From the NCBI RefSeq assembly GCF_037083825.1, contig NZ_JBAPLU010000019.1, positions 1 to 64,000 of the forward strand: a DNA stretch of 64,000 nucleotides, read 5' to 3'. The position numbers and the translations under genes were made by a program. The stretch's first letter is position 1. Every line of letters starts with the position of its first letter. The stretch comes from Klenkia sesuvii (lineage in GTDB: Bacteria > Actinomycetota > Actinomycetes > Mycobacteriales > Geodermatophilaceae). Of the stretch, positions 46,073-53,377 are shown in pieces. Under the pieces are notes generated by a model, which saw only the letters and a list, made by a program, of their open reading frames with translations, ran no database searches and was not told the DNA's origin.

Positions 46073-46720
46073 GCCCGGCCCCCCGGCCGCCGGCAGCAGG
46101 CCTCGGGACTCGATGAGGCCGGCCTGCTCACGGCACCACGGCGACCACGCGTCGCCCTCGGCGGCCTGCCGGGCGCGGAAGGCGGCCCAGTCGAGCACCT
46201 CCCACTCCCCCACCTCACCGGCGGCGGGCACCGGCTCGCCCCGGAAGACGCCCAGGTACACCGGGCAGATCTCGTTCTCCACGATGCCGAACAGCTCGGC
46301 CCGGTAGCGGTAGTCCGGCAGCGCCGGCCGCAGGTCGGAGACCGCCAGGCCCAGCTCGTCGGCGGCACGGCGGGCGATCGCGTCGGCGTCGGGCTCACCG
46401 GGGCCGGGGTGCCCGCACACGGTGTTGGTCCACATGCCGGGGAAGGTCTGCTTGTCCAGCGCGCGGCGGGTCACCAGCAGCCGGCCCGCGTCGTCGAACA
46501 GGTAGGCGGAGAACGCCCGGTGCAGCGGGGTGTCGCCGTGGTGGACCAGCCGCTTGGGCATGGTCCCGATCTCGGTGCCGTCGTCGTCCAGCAGCACGAT
46601 CAGCTCTTCGGTGGCACCGTCGTCCTCCGGACGACCACCGCGGCCGACGGCCCTCCCGGCCTGCGACGAGCCCCCCTGCCGCTCCTCGCGGGAGCCCCCG
46701 GCCCCCACTCTCCGCGTCAC
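46061..46720 (-). CDS. idi: Isopentenyl-diphosphate delta-isomerase, type I
   Basis: A 219-residue Nudix-fold enzyme interconverting IPP and DMAPP for isoprenoid synthesis. Cys102 in NTVCGHP is the catalytic cysteine; HRAFSAYLFDD, RRAADELGL (Nudix region) and YRAELFGIVENEICPVY follow. It has about 35 extra Gly/Arg-rich N-terminal residues. The GTG 46720 start is nevertheless supported by TACCCT exactly six bases upstream (leaderless type). Confidence 0.94.
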   Translation of the reverse strand: MTRRVGAGGSREERQGGSSQAGRAVGRGGRPEDDGATEELIVLLDDDGTEIGTMPKRLVHHGDTPLHRAFSAYLFDDAGRLLVTRRALDKQTFPGMWTNTVCGHPGPGEPDADAIARRAADELGLAVSDLRPALPDYRYRAELFGIVENEICPVYLGVFRGEPVPAAGEVGEWEVLDWAAFRARQAAEGDAWSPWCREQAGLIESRGLLPAAGGPGSAA

Positions 46721-46732
46721 GAGCCCAGGGTA
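46721..46732 (-). promoter_or_regulatory. Leaderless-type -10 box of idi
   Basis: Minus-strand TACCCT, six bases, then GTG 46720. It is squeezed between idi and the paaE stop at 46734. Confidence 0.45.
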
Positions 46733-46733
46733 G

Positions 46734-47801
46734 TCAGGCGTCGAAGTCGACGGTGACCTCCGGGGACACCGGCACCGTCTGGCAGGTGAGCACGTAGCCC
46801 TTGGCCACCTCGTCGGGGTCGAGGGCGTAGTTGCGCCGCATCTCGACCTCGCCGGCGGTGACCTTGGCCCGGCAGGTGCCGCAGACGCCGCCCTTGCAGG
46901 CGAAGGGCAGGTCCGAGCGCACCCGCTGCGCGCTGTCGAGCACCGGCACGCCCTGCTCCAGCGCCAGCGTGGTGGACCGGCCGTCGAGCACGATCGTCAC
47001 CTGGCTGGAGGGGCCGTCCACGGTCTGCTCGTCGCCGCGCACCGGCTCCGGCGGCGCGTCGTCGACGAAGAACAGCTCCTGGTGCACCCGCTCGCGCGGC
47101 ACGCCCAGCTCGGCGAGCAGGTCGCGGGCCTCGGTGACCATGCCGTGCGGGCCGCACAGCCACCAGTGGTCGACCTCGGGGACGTCGACCAGGGCGCCGA
47201 CCAGGGTGCGCAGCCGCTCGCCGTCCAGCCGGCCGCTGGTGACCTCGGCGTCGCGGGGCTCGCGGGAGAGCACGTGCACCAGCTGCAGCCGAGCCCCGTA
47301 GCGGTCCTTGAGGTCGGCCAGCTCGTCGGCGAACATCACCGTGTTGGTGCGGCGGTTGCCGTAGAACACCGTCACCATGGACTCGCCGTCGCGCAGCACG
47401 GTGCCCGCCAGGCTCAGCGCCGGGGTGACCCCGGACCCGGCGACGACGAACACGTGGTCGGCCGGGGTGGACAGGTCGGCGGTGAACGTGCCCGACGGGG
47501 GCAGGACGTCGATCTGCTGGCCGGGTCGCACCTCGTTGACCAACCACGCCGAGAAGTAGCCGCCGGGCACCTCGCGCACGCCCACCCGCGGGGCGGCGCC
47601 GACCGGCGCGCAGATGGAGTACGAGCGGCGCTCGTCGCGGTCGCCGTCCACGCGGCGCAGGGTGAGCGCCTGGCCGGGGGCGAAGGCGTAGTCCTCGGCG
47701 AGGTGGTCGGGCACGTCGAAGGTGACCGCGACGGCGTCGTCGGTGAGCTGCTCGACCCGGGCCACCGTCAGCGGGTGGAAGGTCGGACGGGTGCGCGCCA
47801 C
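46734..47801 (-). CDS. paaE: Phenylacetyl-CoA epoxidase reductase subunit PaaE
   Basis: A 355-residue reductase feeding electrons to the PaaABCE epoxidase. A ferredoxin-NADP reductase-like FAD domain (RRSYSICAP) and NAD domain (VFVVAGSGVTPALSL, CGPHGMV) are followed by a plant-type 2Fe-2S domain (CKGGVCGTCRAKV and a distal Cys in LTCQT). The GTG overlaps the paaD stop by one base. Last gene of paaABCDE. Confidence 0.95.
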   Translation of the reverse strand: MARTRPTFHPLTVARVEQLTDDAVAVTFDVPDHLAEDYAFAPGQALTLRRVDGDRDERRSYSICAPVGAAPRVGVREVPGGYFSAWLVNEVRPGQQIDVLPPSGTFTADLSTPADHVFVVAGSGVTPALSLAGTVLRDGESMVTVFYGNRRTNTVMFADELADLKDRYGARLQLVHVLSREPRDAEVTSGRLDGERLRTLVGALVDVPEVDHWWLCGPHGMVTEARDLLAELGVPRERVHQELFFVDDAPPEPVRGDEQTVDGPSSQVTIVLDGRSTTLALEQGVPVLDSAQRVRSDLPFACKGGVCGTCRAKVTAGEVEMRRNYALDPDEVAKGYVLTCQTVPVSPEVTVDFDA

Positions 47802-48289
47802 TAGATCTCCTTGACGTGCTCGAACGGTTCCCGGCAGGTGCGGCAGCGGCGCAGCGCCTTGCAGGCGGTGCCGCTGAACTCGCTGAGCTCCTCGGTGTCG
47901 GCCGACCCGCACACCGGGCAGGTCGCCGTCCGGCGGGTGGGGCCGAGGGACAGCGGGATCGGGCCGGTGTGCCTCGTGGCCGGGCCGGGCGGGGCGATGC
48001 CGCCGGCGGCGAGCTTGCGGCGGCCCTCGTCGCTGATCCAGTCGGTCGACCACGGCGGCGAGAGCACGGTGCGGACGTCGACGTCGGCGAACCCGGCCCG
48101 GTGCAGCGCGTGCACCAGGTCGGCGCGCATGACCCCCATCGCCGGGCAGCCCGAGTAGGTGGGGGTGATCTCGACGACCACCTGCTCCCCCTCGGTGCGG
48201 ACGTCCCGCAGCACGCCGAGGTCGGCCAGCGTGAGCATCGGCAACTCGGGGTCGGTGACGGTCTGCGCCACCTCGAGCGCGGTGCTCAC
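47801..48289 (-). CDS. paaD: PaaD, Fe-S maturation protein of the phenylacetyl-CoA epoxidase
   Basis: A 162-residue MIP18/DUF59-family protein. TVTDPELPMLTLADLG and PTYSGCPAMGVMRADL (conserved Cys) form the N-terminal domain. A C-terminal zinc-ribbon-like pair, CPVCGS and CRTC, follows. It is needed in vivo for the epoxidase but is not part of the core complex. GTG 48289 overlaps paaC by four bases. Confidence 0.94.
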   Translation of the reverse strand: MSTALEVAQTVTDPELPMLTLADLGVLRDVRTEGEQVVVEITPTYSGCPAMGVMRADLVHALHRAGFADVDVRTVLSPPWSTDWISDEGRRKLAAGGIAPPGPATRHTGPIPLSLGPTRRTATCPVCGSADTEELSEFSGTACKALRRCRTCREPFEHVKEI

Positions 48290-49197
48290 CAGGTGGCCGC
48301 CGGGTGCTCGCGGGCCAGGCCCTGCAGGGTGGCCAGCAGCGGTGCCAGCTCGTCGGTGTGCTCCCCCGCCCGGCCCGGGCTGGGCCGGTCGGCCGGCCAC
48401 GCGGGCACGGTCAGGGTCGCCCGCTCGAGCACCATGGTGAGGACGTCGCGCACCTCGTCGCGGGTGGGCGCGGGGTCCACGGCCACGCCCTGCTCCACCA
48501 GGCGCCGCTCGACGTCCGTGGCGGTGAACAGGTCGGCGGTGAGCGGCCACACCGCGTCGACGGCGGCCTGCGCGCGACGGTGGGACTCGGCGGTGCCGTC
48601 GCCGAGGCGCAGCACCCAGCGGGCGGCGTGGTCGCGGTGGTAGGTCAGCTCGGGCACGCCCTTGGCCGCGATGGCGCTGACCACGGGGTCGCGGGACTCG
48701 CGCAGCCGGACGAACAGCGCCAAGCGGGCGGTGCTGGCGACCAGCAGCCGCACCATGGTCTGCGCGAAGTCGCCGCCGTCGGCCTCCACCAGCTGGTGGT
48801 TCACGAACTCGTCGGGGTCGCGGAAGTAGGCCAGCGCGTCCTCGTCGGGGATCGAGTCGGTGGCGTGCTGGCGGCTGCGGCCGAGCACCCCGCAGCTGCC
48901 GGCGCGGGCCAGCAGCAGCCGGGCCTGGCCGAGCAGGTCGAGGCCGCAGTTGGCGATCGCGACCTCCTCCTCGAGCTCCGGCGCGCGGGTGGCCCACTCG
49001 GTGAGCCGCTGGCACAGCACCAGGGCGTCGTCGCCGAGCATCAGGCAGTAGGCGCCCAGGTCGGCCGCGTCCACGCCGTCCGGGATCGTCGTGTCGACCC
49101 CGGCGAGCGGGTCGTCGAACCCGGTGCCGAACGCCCACTGGCCCTCGCCCCCGTGGGCGTGGTCCAACGCGTCGTAGACGGTCTCCTCGTGCGCCAA
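48286..49197 (-). CDS. paaC: Phenylacetyl-CoA epoxidase structural subunit PaaC
   Basis: A 303-residue ferritin-like helical subunit that stabilises catalytic PaaA. DDALVLCQRLTEWATRAPELEEEVAIANCGLDLLGQARLLL and ELTYHRDHAARWVLRLGDGTAESHRR are family hallmarks. The start is TTG 49197 (giving M-AHEETVYDAL) with AGGAG seven bases upstream; no ATG or GTG fits. It is separated from paaB by 101 bp containing an inverted-repeat element, unlike the other overlapping junctions of the operon. Confidence 0.93.
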   Translation of the reverse strand: MAHEETVYDALDHAHGGEGQWAFGTGFDDPLAGVDTTIPDGVDAADLGAYCLMLGDDALVLCQRLTEWATRAPELEEEVAIANCGLDLLGQARLLLARAGSCGVLGRSRQHATDSIPDEDALAYFRDPDEFVNHQLVEADGGDFAQTMVRLLVASTARLALFVRLRESRDPVVSAIAAKGVPELTYHRDHAARWVLRLGDGTAESHRRAQAAVDAVWPLTADLFTATDVERRLVEQGVAVDPAPTRDEVRDVLTMVLERATLTVPAWPADRPSPGRAGEHTDELAPLLATLQGLAREHPAATW

Positions 49198-49230
49198 CGC
49201 AACGCTCCTGGTTCTCGCAGCCGGTGTCTG

Positions 49231-49300
49231 GAACGGCCCCCTCCCAGGGGCCCCGGGCGACCGAGGAACGAGGGCGTCCGGGGGTGGGAGGGGGTCCTTC
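49231..49300. repeat. Inverted-repeat element inside the paa operon
   Basis: Arms 49231-49246 and 49285-49300 pair at 14 of 16 positions. The centre contains a second dyad (GGCCCC/GGGGCC) and the 13-mer CCGAGGAACGAGG at 49261-49273 shared with 35154-35166. The right arm covers the paaB stop codon. It looks like a REP-type or miniature element settled between paaB and paaC. It could lower or separate expression of paaCDE. Confidence 0.65.
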
Positions 49301-49685
49301 AGATGTGGGGGACGTCCTCGGGGATCTCGTAGAACGTGGGGTGGCGGTAGACCTTGTCGCCGGCGGGGGCGAACATCGGGTCCTTCTCGTCGGGGCTCGA
49401 CGCGGTGATGTGGGACGCCCGTACCACCCAGATGCTCACGCCCTCGTTGCGGCGGGTGAACAGGTCGCGGGCGGCGTGCACGGCCATCTCGTCGTCGGGG
49501 GCGTGCAGCGACCCGACGTGCACGTGGTTGAGCCCGCGCTTGCCGCGCACGAAGCACTCGTAGAGCGGCCAGTCCCGGCGCGCCGCGCCCGAGGGCGAAG
49601 GGTGGGCGCCGCTGGGCACCTCGGGGCTCGTGGGGACGGCGCCGTGCCCGCCCTCCGCGGTGGTCTCGGCGGTCGGGTCGCTCAT
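49299..49685 (-). CDS. paaB: Phenylacetyl-CoA epoxidase subunit PaaB
   Basis: A 128-residue subunit bridging PaaAC dimers. The core (about 38-128) reads WPLYECFVRGKRGLNHVHVGSLHAPDDEMAVHAARDLFTRR and SIWVVRAS, then PTFYEIPEDVPHI. About 35 N-terminal residues are a disordered Ala/Gly/Pro extension. ATG 49685 overlaps the paaA stop by four bases. Confidence 0.95.
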   Translation of the reverse strand: MSDPTAETTAEGGHGAVPTSPEVPSGAHPSPSGAARRDWPLYECFVRGKRGLNHVHVGSLHAPDDEMAVHAARDLFTRRNEGVSIWVVRASHITASSPDEKDPMFAPAGDKVYRHPTFYEIPEDVPHI

Positions 49686-50632
49686 GCCGAGTGCTTCGCG
49701 GCGTAGGCGGTGGCGGCCTCGGTGACCCAGGCGTTGTCGTCGCGCGCGGCCCGGCGGCGGGTGATCCGCTCCTCGTTGCACGGGCCGTTGCCCGAGATGA
49801 CCTGCTTGAACTCGGTCCAGTCGATCTGGCCGAACCGGTACCGGCCGGTGGTCTCGTCCAGGGCCAGTTCGGGGTCGGGCAGCGTGACGCCGAGGGCCTC
49901 CGCCTGCGGCACCGACATGTCGACGAAGCGCTGGCGCAGCTCGTCGTTGCTGTGCCGCTTCACGCCCCAGGCCATGGACTGCGCCGAGTTGGGGCTGTCG
50001 TCGTCCGGCGGGCCGAACATCATGAGCGAGGGCCACCACCAGCGGTCCACGGCGTCCTGCACCATGGCCCGCTGCGCGTCGGTGCCGCGCATCATCGTCA
50101 TGAGCAGCTCGTAGCCCTGCCGTTGGTGGAAGGACTCCTCCTTGCAGACCCGGATCATGGCGCGGGCGTAGGGCCCGTAGCTGGAGCGGCACAGCGGAAC
50201 CTGGTTGCAGATGGCCGCGCCGTCGACCAGCCAGCCGATGACCCCGCAGTCGGCGTAGGTCAGCGTCGGGTAGTTGAAGATCGAGGAGTACTTCTGCTTG
50301 CCGTTGACCAGCTTGTCGGTGAGGTCGGCCCGGTCGGCGCCGAGCGTCTCGGCCGCGGAGTAGAGGTACATGCCGTGGCCGGCCTCGTCCTGCACCTTGG
50401 CCAGCAGCACGGCCTTGCGGCGCAGCGAGGGGGCCTTGAGCAGCCAGTCGCCCTCGGGCTGCATGCCGATGATCTCCGAGTGCGCGTGCTGGGCGATCTG
50501 GCGCACCAGGCCGGCCCGGTACTTCTCCGGCATCCAGTCGCGCGGCTCGATGCGGCGGTCGGCGGCGATGGTGGCGTCGAACTGCGCCTGCAGCTCGTCC
50601 TCGGTCGGGCGGACAGCGGTCGGTGCGGACAT
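49682..50632 (-). CDS. paaA: Phenylacetyl-CoA epoxidase catalytic subunit PaaA
   Basis: A 316-residue di-iron epoxidase subunit converting phenylacetyl-CoA to the ring-1,2-epoxide. Iron ligands are in DEAGHGMYL (E-x2-H) and KEESFHQRQGYE (EE-x2-H). ATG 50632 has AGGAGG about eight bases upstream. The PaaR-type operator lies 21 bases before the start. Confidence 0.96.
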   Translation of the reverse strand: MSAPTAVRPTEDELQAQFDATIAADRRIEPRDWMPEKYRAGLVRQIAQHAHSEIIGMQPEGDWLLKAPSLRRKAVLLAKVQDEAGHGMYLYSAAETLGADRADLTDKLVNGKQKYSSIFNYPTLTYADCGVIGWLVDGAAICNQVPLCRSSYGPYARAMIRVCKEESFHQRQGYELLMTMMRGTDAQRAMVQDAVDRWWWPSLMMFGPPDDDSPNSAQSMAWGVKRHSNDELRQRFVDMSVPQAEALGVTLPDPELALDETTGRYRFGQIDWTEFKQVISGNGPCNEERITRRRAARDDNAWVTEAATAYAAKHSA

Positions 50633-50652
50633 CCGGCGAACCTCCTGCGGCA

Positions 50653-50676
50653 ATTACTGACCATCCGGTCGGTAAT
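50653..50676. promoter_or_regulatory. PaaR operator in front of paaABCDE
   Basis: A 24-bp imperfect dyad, ATTACTGACC with GGTCGGTAAT around a 4-nt centre. It shares the ACTGACC/GGTCNGT core with the perfect dyad upstream of paaK, and a TetR gene lies in the paaK operon. Both are therefore assigned to PaaR. Confidence 0.8.
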
Positions 50677-50782
50677 GAGTGTGCCCCGGATCGCGGCGCC
50701 GCACAACCCCGATGAGTCCCGGCGCGGCGACCGGTCCCCACCCCGACAGCACGCAGACACCACCGAGACCCGGGAGCACGCC

Positions 50783-51394
50783 ATGGGCCAGATCCACCTC
50801 GAGCTGTTCGCCACCCTCGACCTCGTGGGCCAGGCGCCCGGCGGGCCGGACGAGGACCCCAGCGGCGGGTTCGGCTTCGGCGGCTGGCAGGCGCCGCTGA
50901 TGCACCCCGACGCCGGCGCGCAGGTGCAGGCGTCCTACGCGGGCACCGATGCGCTGCTGCTGGGCCGGCGCACCTACGACATCTTCGCCGCGTACTGGCC
51001 GCGACAGACCGGCCCGTTCGCCGAGCTGTTCAACGCCGTCCCCAAGTACGTGGCCTCCCGCGGCGCCCCCGAGCTGAGCTGGGCCGGGTCCACCCTGCTG
51101 GGCCCGGACCTGCCCGCCGCCGTCCGGGAGGTCCGGGAACGGCACGAGGTGGTCAAGGTCGTCGGCAGCCTCGACCTGGTGCAGACCCTGCTGCGGGAGA
51201 AGCTGTTCGACGAGCTGCATCTGTGGCTGCACCCGATCACGCTCGGCGCCGGCAAGAAGGTCGTCGCCGACGGCGCGGTGCCCACCAACCTGCACCTGCT
51301 CGACCCGCCGGCCGCGACGCCGACCGGCACGGTCCTGCTGCGCTACGGCCTGGGCGAGGGCACCCCGGCCACCGGGGACATGACCGCGGGTTGA
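50783..51394 (+). CDS. RibD C-terminal/dihydrofolate reductase-fold protein
   Basis: A 203-residue protein of the RibD_C family common in actinobacteria. It has LELFATLDLVGQAPGG, LLLGRRTYDIFAAYWP, KYVASR, VVKVVGSLDLVQTLLREKLFDELHLWLHPITLGAGKKV. These NADPH-binding proteins reduce unknown substrates and are not true folate enzymes. ATG 50783 has GGGAG upstream. It sits between the two paa operators without any known role in phenylacetate breakdown. Confidence 0.88.
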   Translation: MGQIHLELFATLDLVGQAPGGPDEDPSGGFGFGGWQAPLMHPDAGAQVQASYAGTDALLLGRRTYDIFAAYWPRQTGPFAELFNAVPKYVASRGAPELSWAGSTLLGPDLPAAVREVRERHEVVKVVGSLDLVQTLLREKLFDELHLWLHPITLGAGKKVVADGAVPTNLHLLDPPAATPTGTVLLRYGLGEGTPATGDMTAG

Positions 51395-51420
51395 CAGCCG
51401 CCGTCCCCGGGTCTTGCATG

Positions 51421-51438
51421 ACTGACCGATCGGTCAGT
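51421..51438. promoter_or_regulatory. PaaR operator in front of paaK-paaR-paaZ
   Basis: A perfect 18-bp palindrome, ACTGACCGATCGGTCAGT, 24 bases before the paaK GTG and overlapping the expected promoter. Same half-site as the dyad at 50653-50676. Confidence 0.88.
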
Positions 51439-51461
51439 AATCGTCAGACCCGGGAGACCAC

Positions 51462-52790
51462 GTGACGACGTCCGCACCGCAGCGCCTCGGCGAGGCCCCC
51501 GACCCGGCCCTGCTGGACCCGGCGGAGCGGATGGGCACCGACGAGCTGCGGGCCCTGCAGCTGGAGCGGCTGCAGTGGACGCTCCGGCACGCCTACGAGA
51601 ACGTGCCCCACTACCGCCGGTCCTTCGACGCGCACGGCGTGCACCCCGACGACTGCCACGAGCTGGCCGACCTGGCGAAGTTCCCCACCACGTCGAAGGC
51701 CGACCTGCGCGAGAACTACCCCTTCGGCATGTTCGCCGTCCCGCAGGACCAGGTCGCCCGGGTGCACGCGAGCTCGGGCACCACCGGCAAGCCCACCGTC
51801 GTCGGCTACACCCGCAAGGACGTCGACACCTGGGCCACCGTCATGGCCCGCTCGATCCGGGCGGCCGGTGGGCGCAGCGGCGACATGCTGCACAACGCCT
51901 ACGGCTACGGGCTGTTCACCGGGGGCCTGGGTGCGCACTACGGGGCCGAGGCGCTGGGCTGCACCGTCGTGCCGATCTCCGGTGGCATGACCCCGCGACA
52001 GGTGCAGCTGATCGGCGACTTCGGCCCGCGGATCATCATGGTGACGCCGTCCTACATGCTCGCCCTGGTCGACGAGTTCGAGCGGCAGGGCGTGGACCCG
52101 CGCTCGTCGAGCCTGCAGATCGGCATCTTCGGCGCCGAGCCGTGGACCGAGCAGATGCGCCGCGAGATGGAGGACCGGCTCGACATCCACGCGGTCGACA
52201 TCTACGGGCTGAGCGAGGTCATGGGCCCCGGCGTCAGCCAGGAGTGCGTCGAGACCAAGGACGGCCTGCACGTCTGGGAGGACCACTTCTACCCCGAGGT
52301 CGTCGACCCGCTGACCGCCGAACCGCTCGCCGACGGCGAGGAGGGCGAGCTGCTGTTCACCTCGCTCACCAAGGAGGCGCTGCCGATCATCCGGTACCGC
52401 ACCCGCGACCTCACCCGGTTGCTGCCGGGCACCGCGCGGCCGGGGATGCGGCGCATGCAGAAGGTCACCGGCCGCACCGACGACATGATCATCCTGCGCG
52501 GGGTGAACCTCTTCCCCACCCAGATCGAGGAGGTCGTGCTGCGCACCCCGGGCCTGTCGCCGCACTTCGCGCTGGAGCTGTCGACCCGCGGCCGCCTGGA
52601 CCACCTCGTCGTCAGCGTCGAGGCCCGGCCCGACTGCCCACCCGACCGGCGCGCCCCGGCGGCGGCCGAGGTGCAGGTCGGCCTCAAGGAGACCGTGGGC
52701 ACCAGCGTCGAGGTGGTCGTCGTCGACCCCGAGACCCTCCCCCGGTCGATGGGCAAGCTGCAGCGGCTGACCGACAAGCGCAGCCGGTGA
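51462..52790 (+). CDS. paaK: Phenylacetate-CoA ligase
   Basis: A 442-residue adenylate-forming enzyme activating phenylacetate with ATP and CoA. LRHAYENVPHYRRSFDAHGV opens the family pattern. SSGTTGKPTVVGYT is the ATP motif, DIYGLSEVMGPGVSQEC the substrate loop, and RTDDMIILRGVNLFPTQIEE the hinge and C-terminal domain. GTG 51462. The stop overlaps paaR by four bases. Confidence 0.96.
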   Translation: MTTSAPQRLGEAPDPALLDPAERMGTDELRALQLERLQWTLRHAYENVPHYRRSFDAHGVHPDDCHELADLAKFPTTSKADLRENYPFGMFAVPQDQVARVHASSGTTGKPTVVGYTRKDVDTWATVMARSIRAAGGRSGDMLHNAYGYGLFTGGLGAHYGAEALGCTVVPISGGMTPRQVQLIGDFGPRIIMVTPSYMLALVDEFERQGVDPRSSSLQIGIFGAEPWTEQMRREMEDRLDIHAVDIYGLSEVMGPGVSQECVETKDGLHVWEDHFYPEVVDPLTAEPLADGEEGELLFTSLTKEALPIIRYRTRDLTRLLPGTARPGMRRMQKVTGRTDDMIILRGVNLFPTQIEEVVLRTPGLSPHFALELSTRGRLDHLVVSVEARPDCPPDRRAPAAAEVQVGLKETVGTSVEVVVVDPETLPRSMGKLQRLTDKRSR

Positions 52791-53377
52791 CCGCACCCGT
52801 CCGGCGCGGACGGCCGGGCCACTCGCTGGACTCCCTGCTCGACACCGCCGTCGCGGTGTTCATCGAGCGCGGCTACGAGGCCACCTCGATGGACGTCCTG
52901 GCCGAGCGGCTGGGGGTCACGAAGTCGGCGATCTACCACCACGTGCGCTCGAAGGTCGAGCTGCTGGAGCTGGCCCTGGACCGCGCGCTGGACGGGCTGT
53001 TCGCCGTGCTCGACCACGCCGGCGAGGGCCCGGCCATCGACCGGCTGGAGGCCGTCGTCCGCGGGTCGGTCCGCGTGCTCACCACCGAGCTGCCCTTCGT
53101 CACCCTGCTGCTGCGGGTGCGGGGCAACTCCCCGGTCGAGGCCCGGGCGCTCGGACGGCGGCGCGAGTTCGACCGGGCGGTCACCGAGCTGGTGCGCGCC
53201 TGCGTCGCCGAGGGCTCCGTGCGCCCGGACGTCGACCCCGCGCTCACCAGCAGGCTGCTCTTCGGCACCGTCAACTCCCTGACCGAGTGGTACCGCCCCG
53301 GCGGTGACCTCGGGTCCGACGACCTCGCCGACGGCCTGGTCACCACCCTGTTCTCCGGATTGAGGAGCACCTCGTGA
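52787..53377 (+). CDS. paaR: TetR-family repressor PaaR
   Basis: A 196-residue repressor with the TetR DNA-binding domain at about 10-60 (DTAVAVFIERGYEATSMDVLAERLGVTKSAIYHHVRSK). It lies inside the paaK-paaZ operon with four-base overlaps on both sides. In other actinobacteria PaaR is relieved by phenylacetyl-CoA; the same is inferred. The two matching palindromes in this window are its likely targets, so it is autoregulated. Confidence 0.9.
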   Translation: MTAPVRRGRPGHSLDSLLDTAVAVFIERGYEATSMDVLAERLGVTKSAIYHHVRSKVELLELALDRALDGLFAVLDHAGEGPAIDRLEAVVRGSVRVLTTELPFVTLLLRVRGNSPVEARALGRRREFDRAVTELVRACVAEGSVRPDVDPALTSRLLFGTVNSLTEWYRPGGDLGSDDLADGLVTTLFSGLRSTS

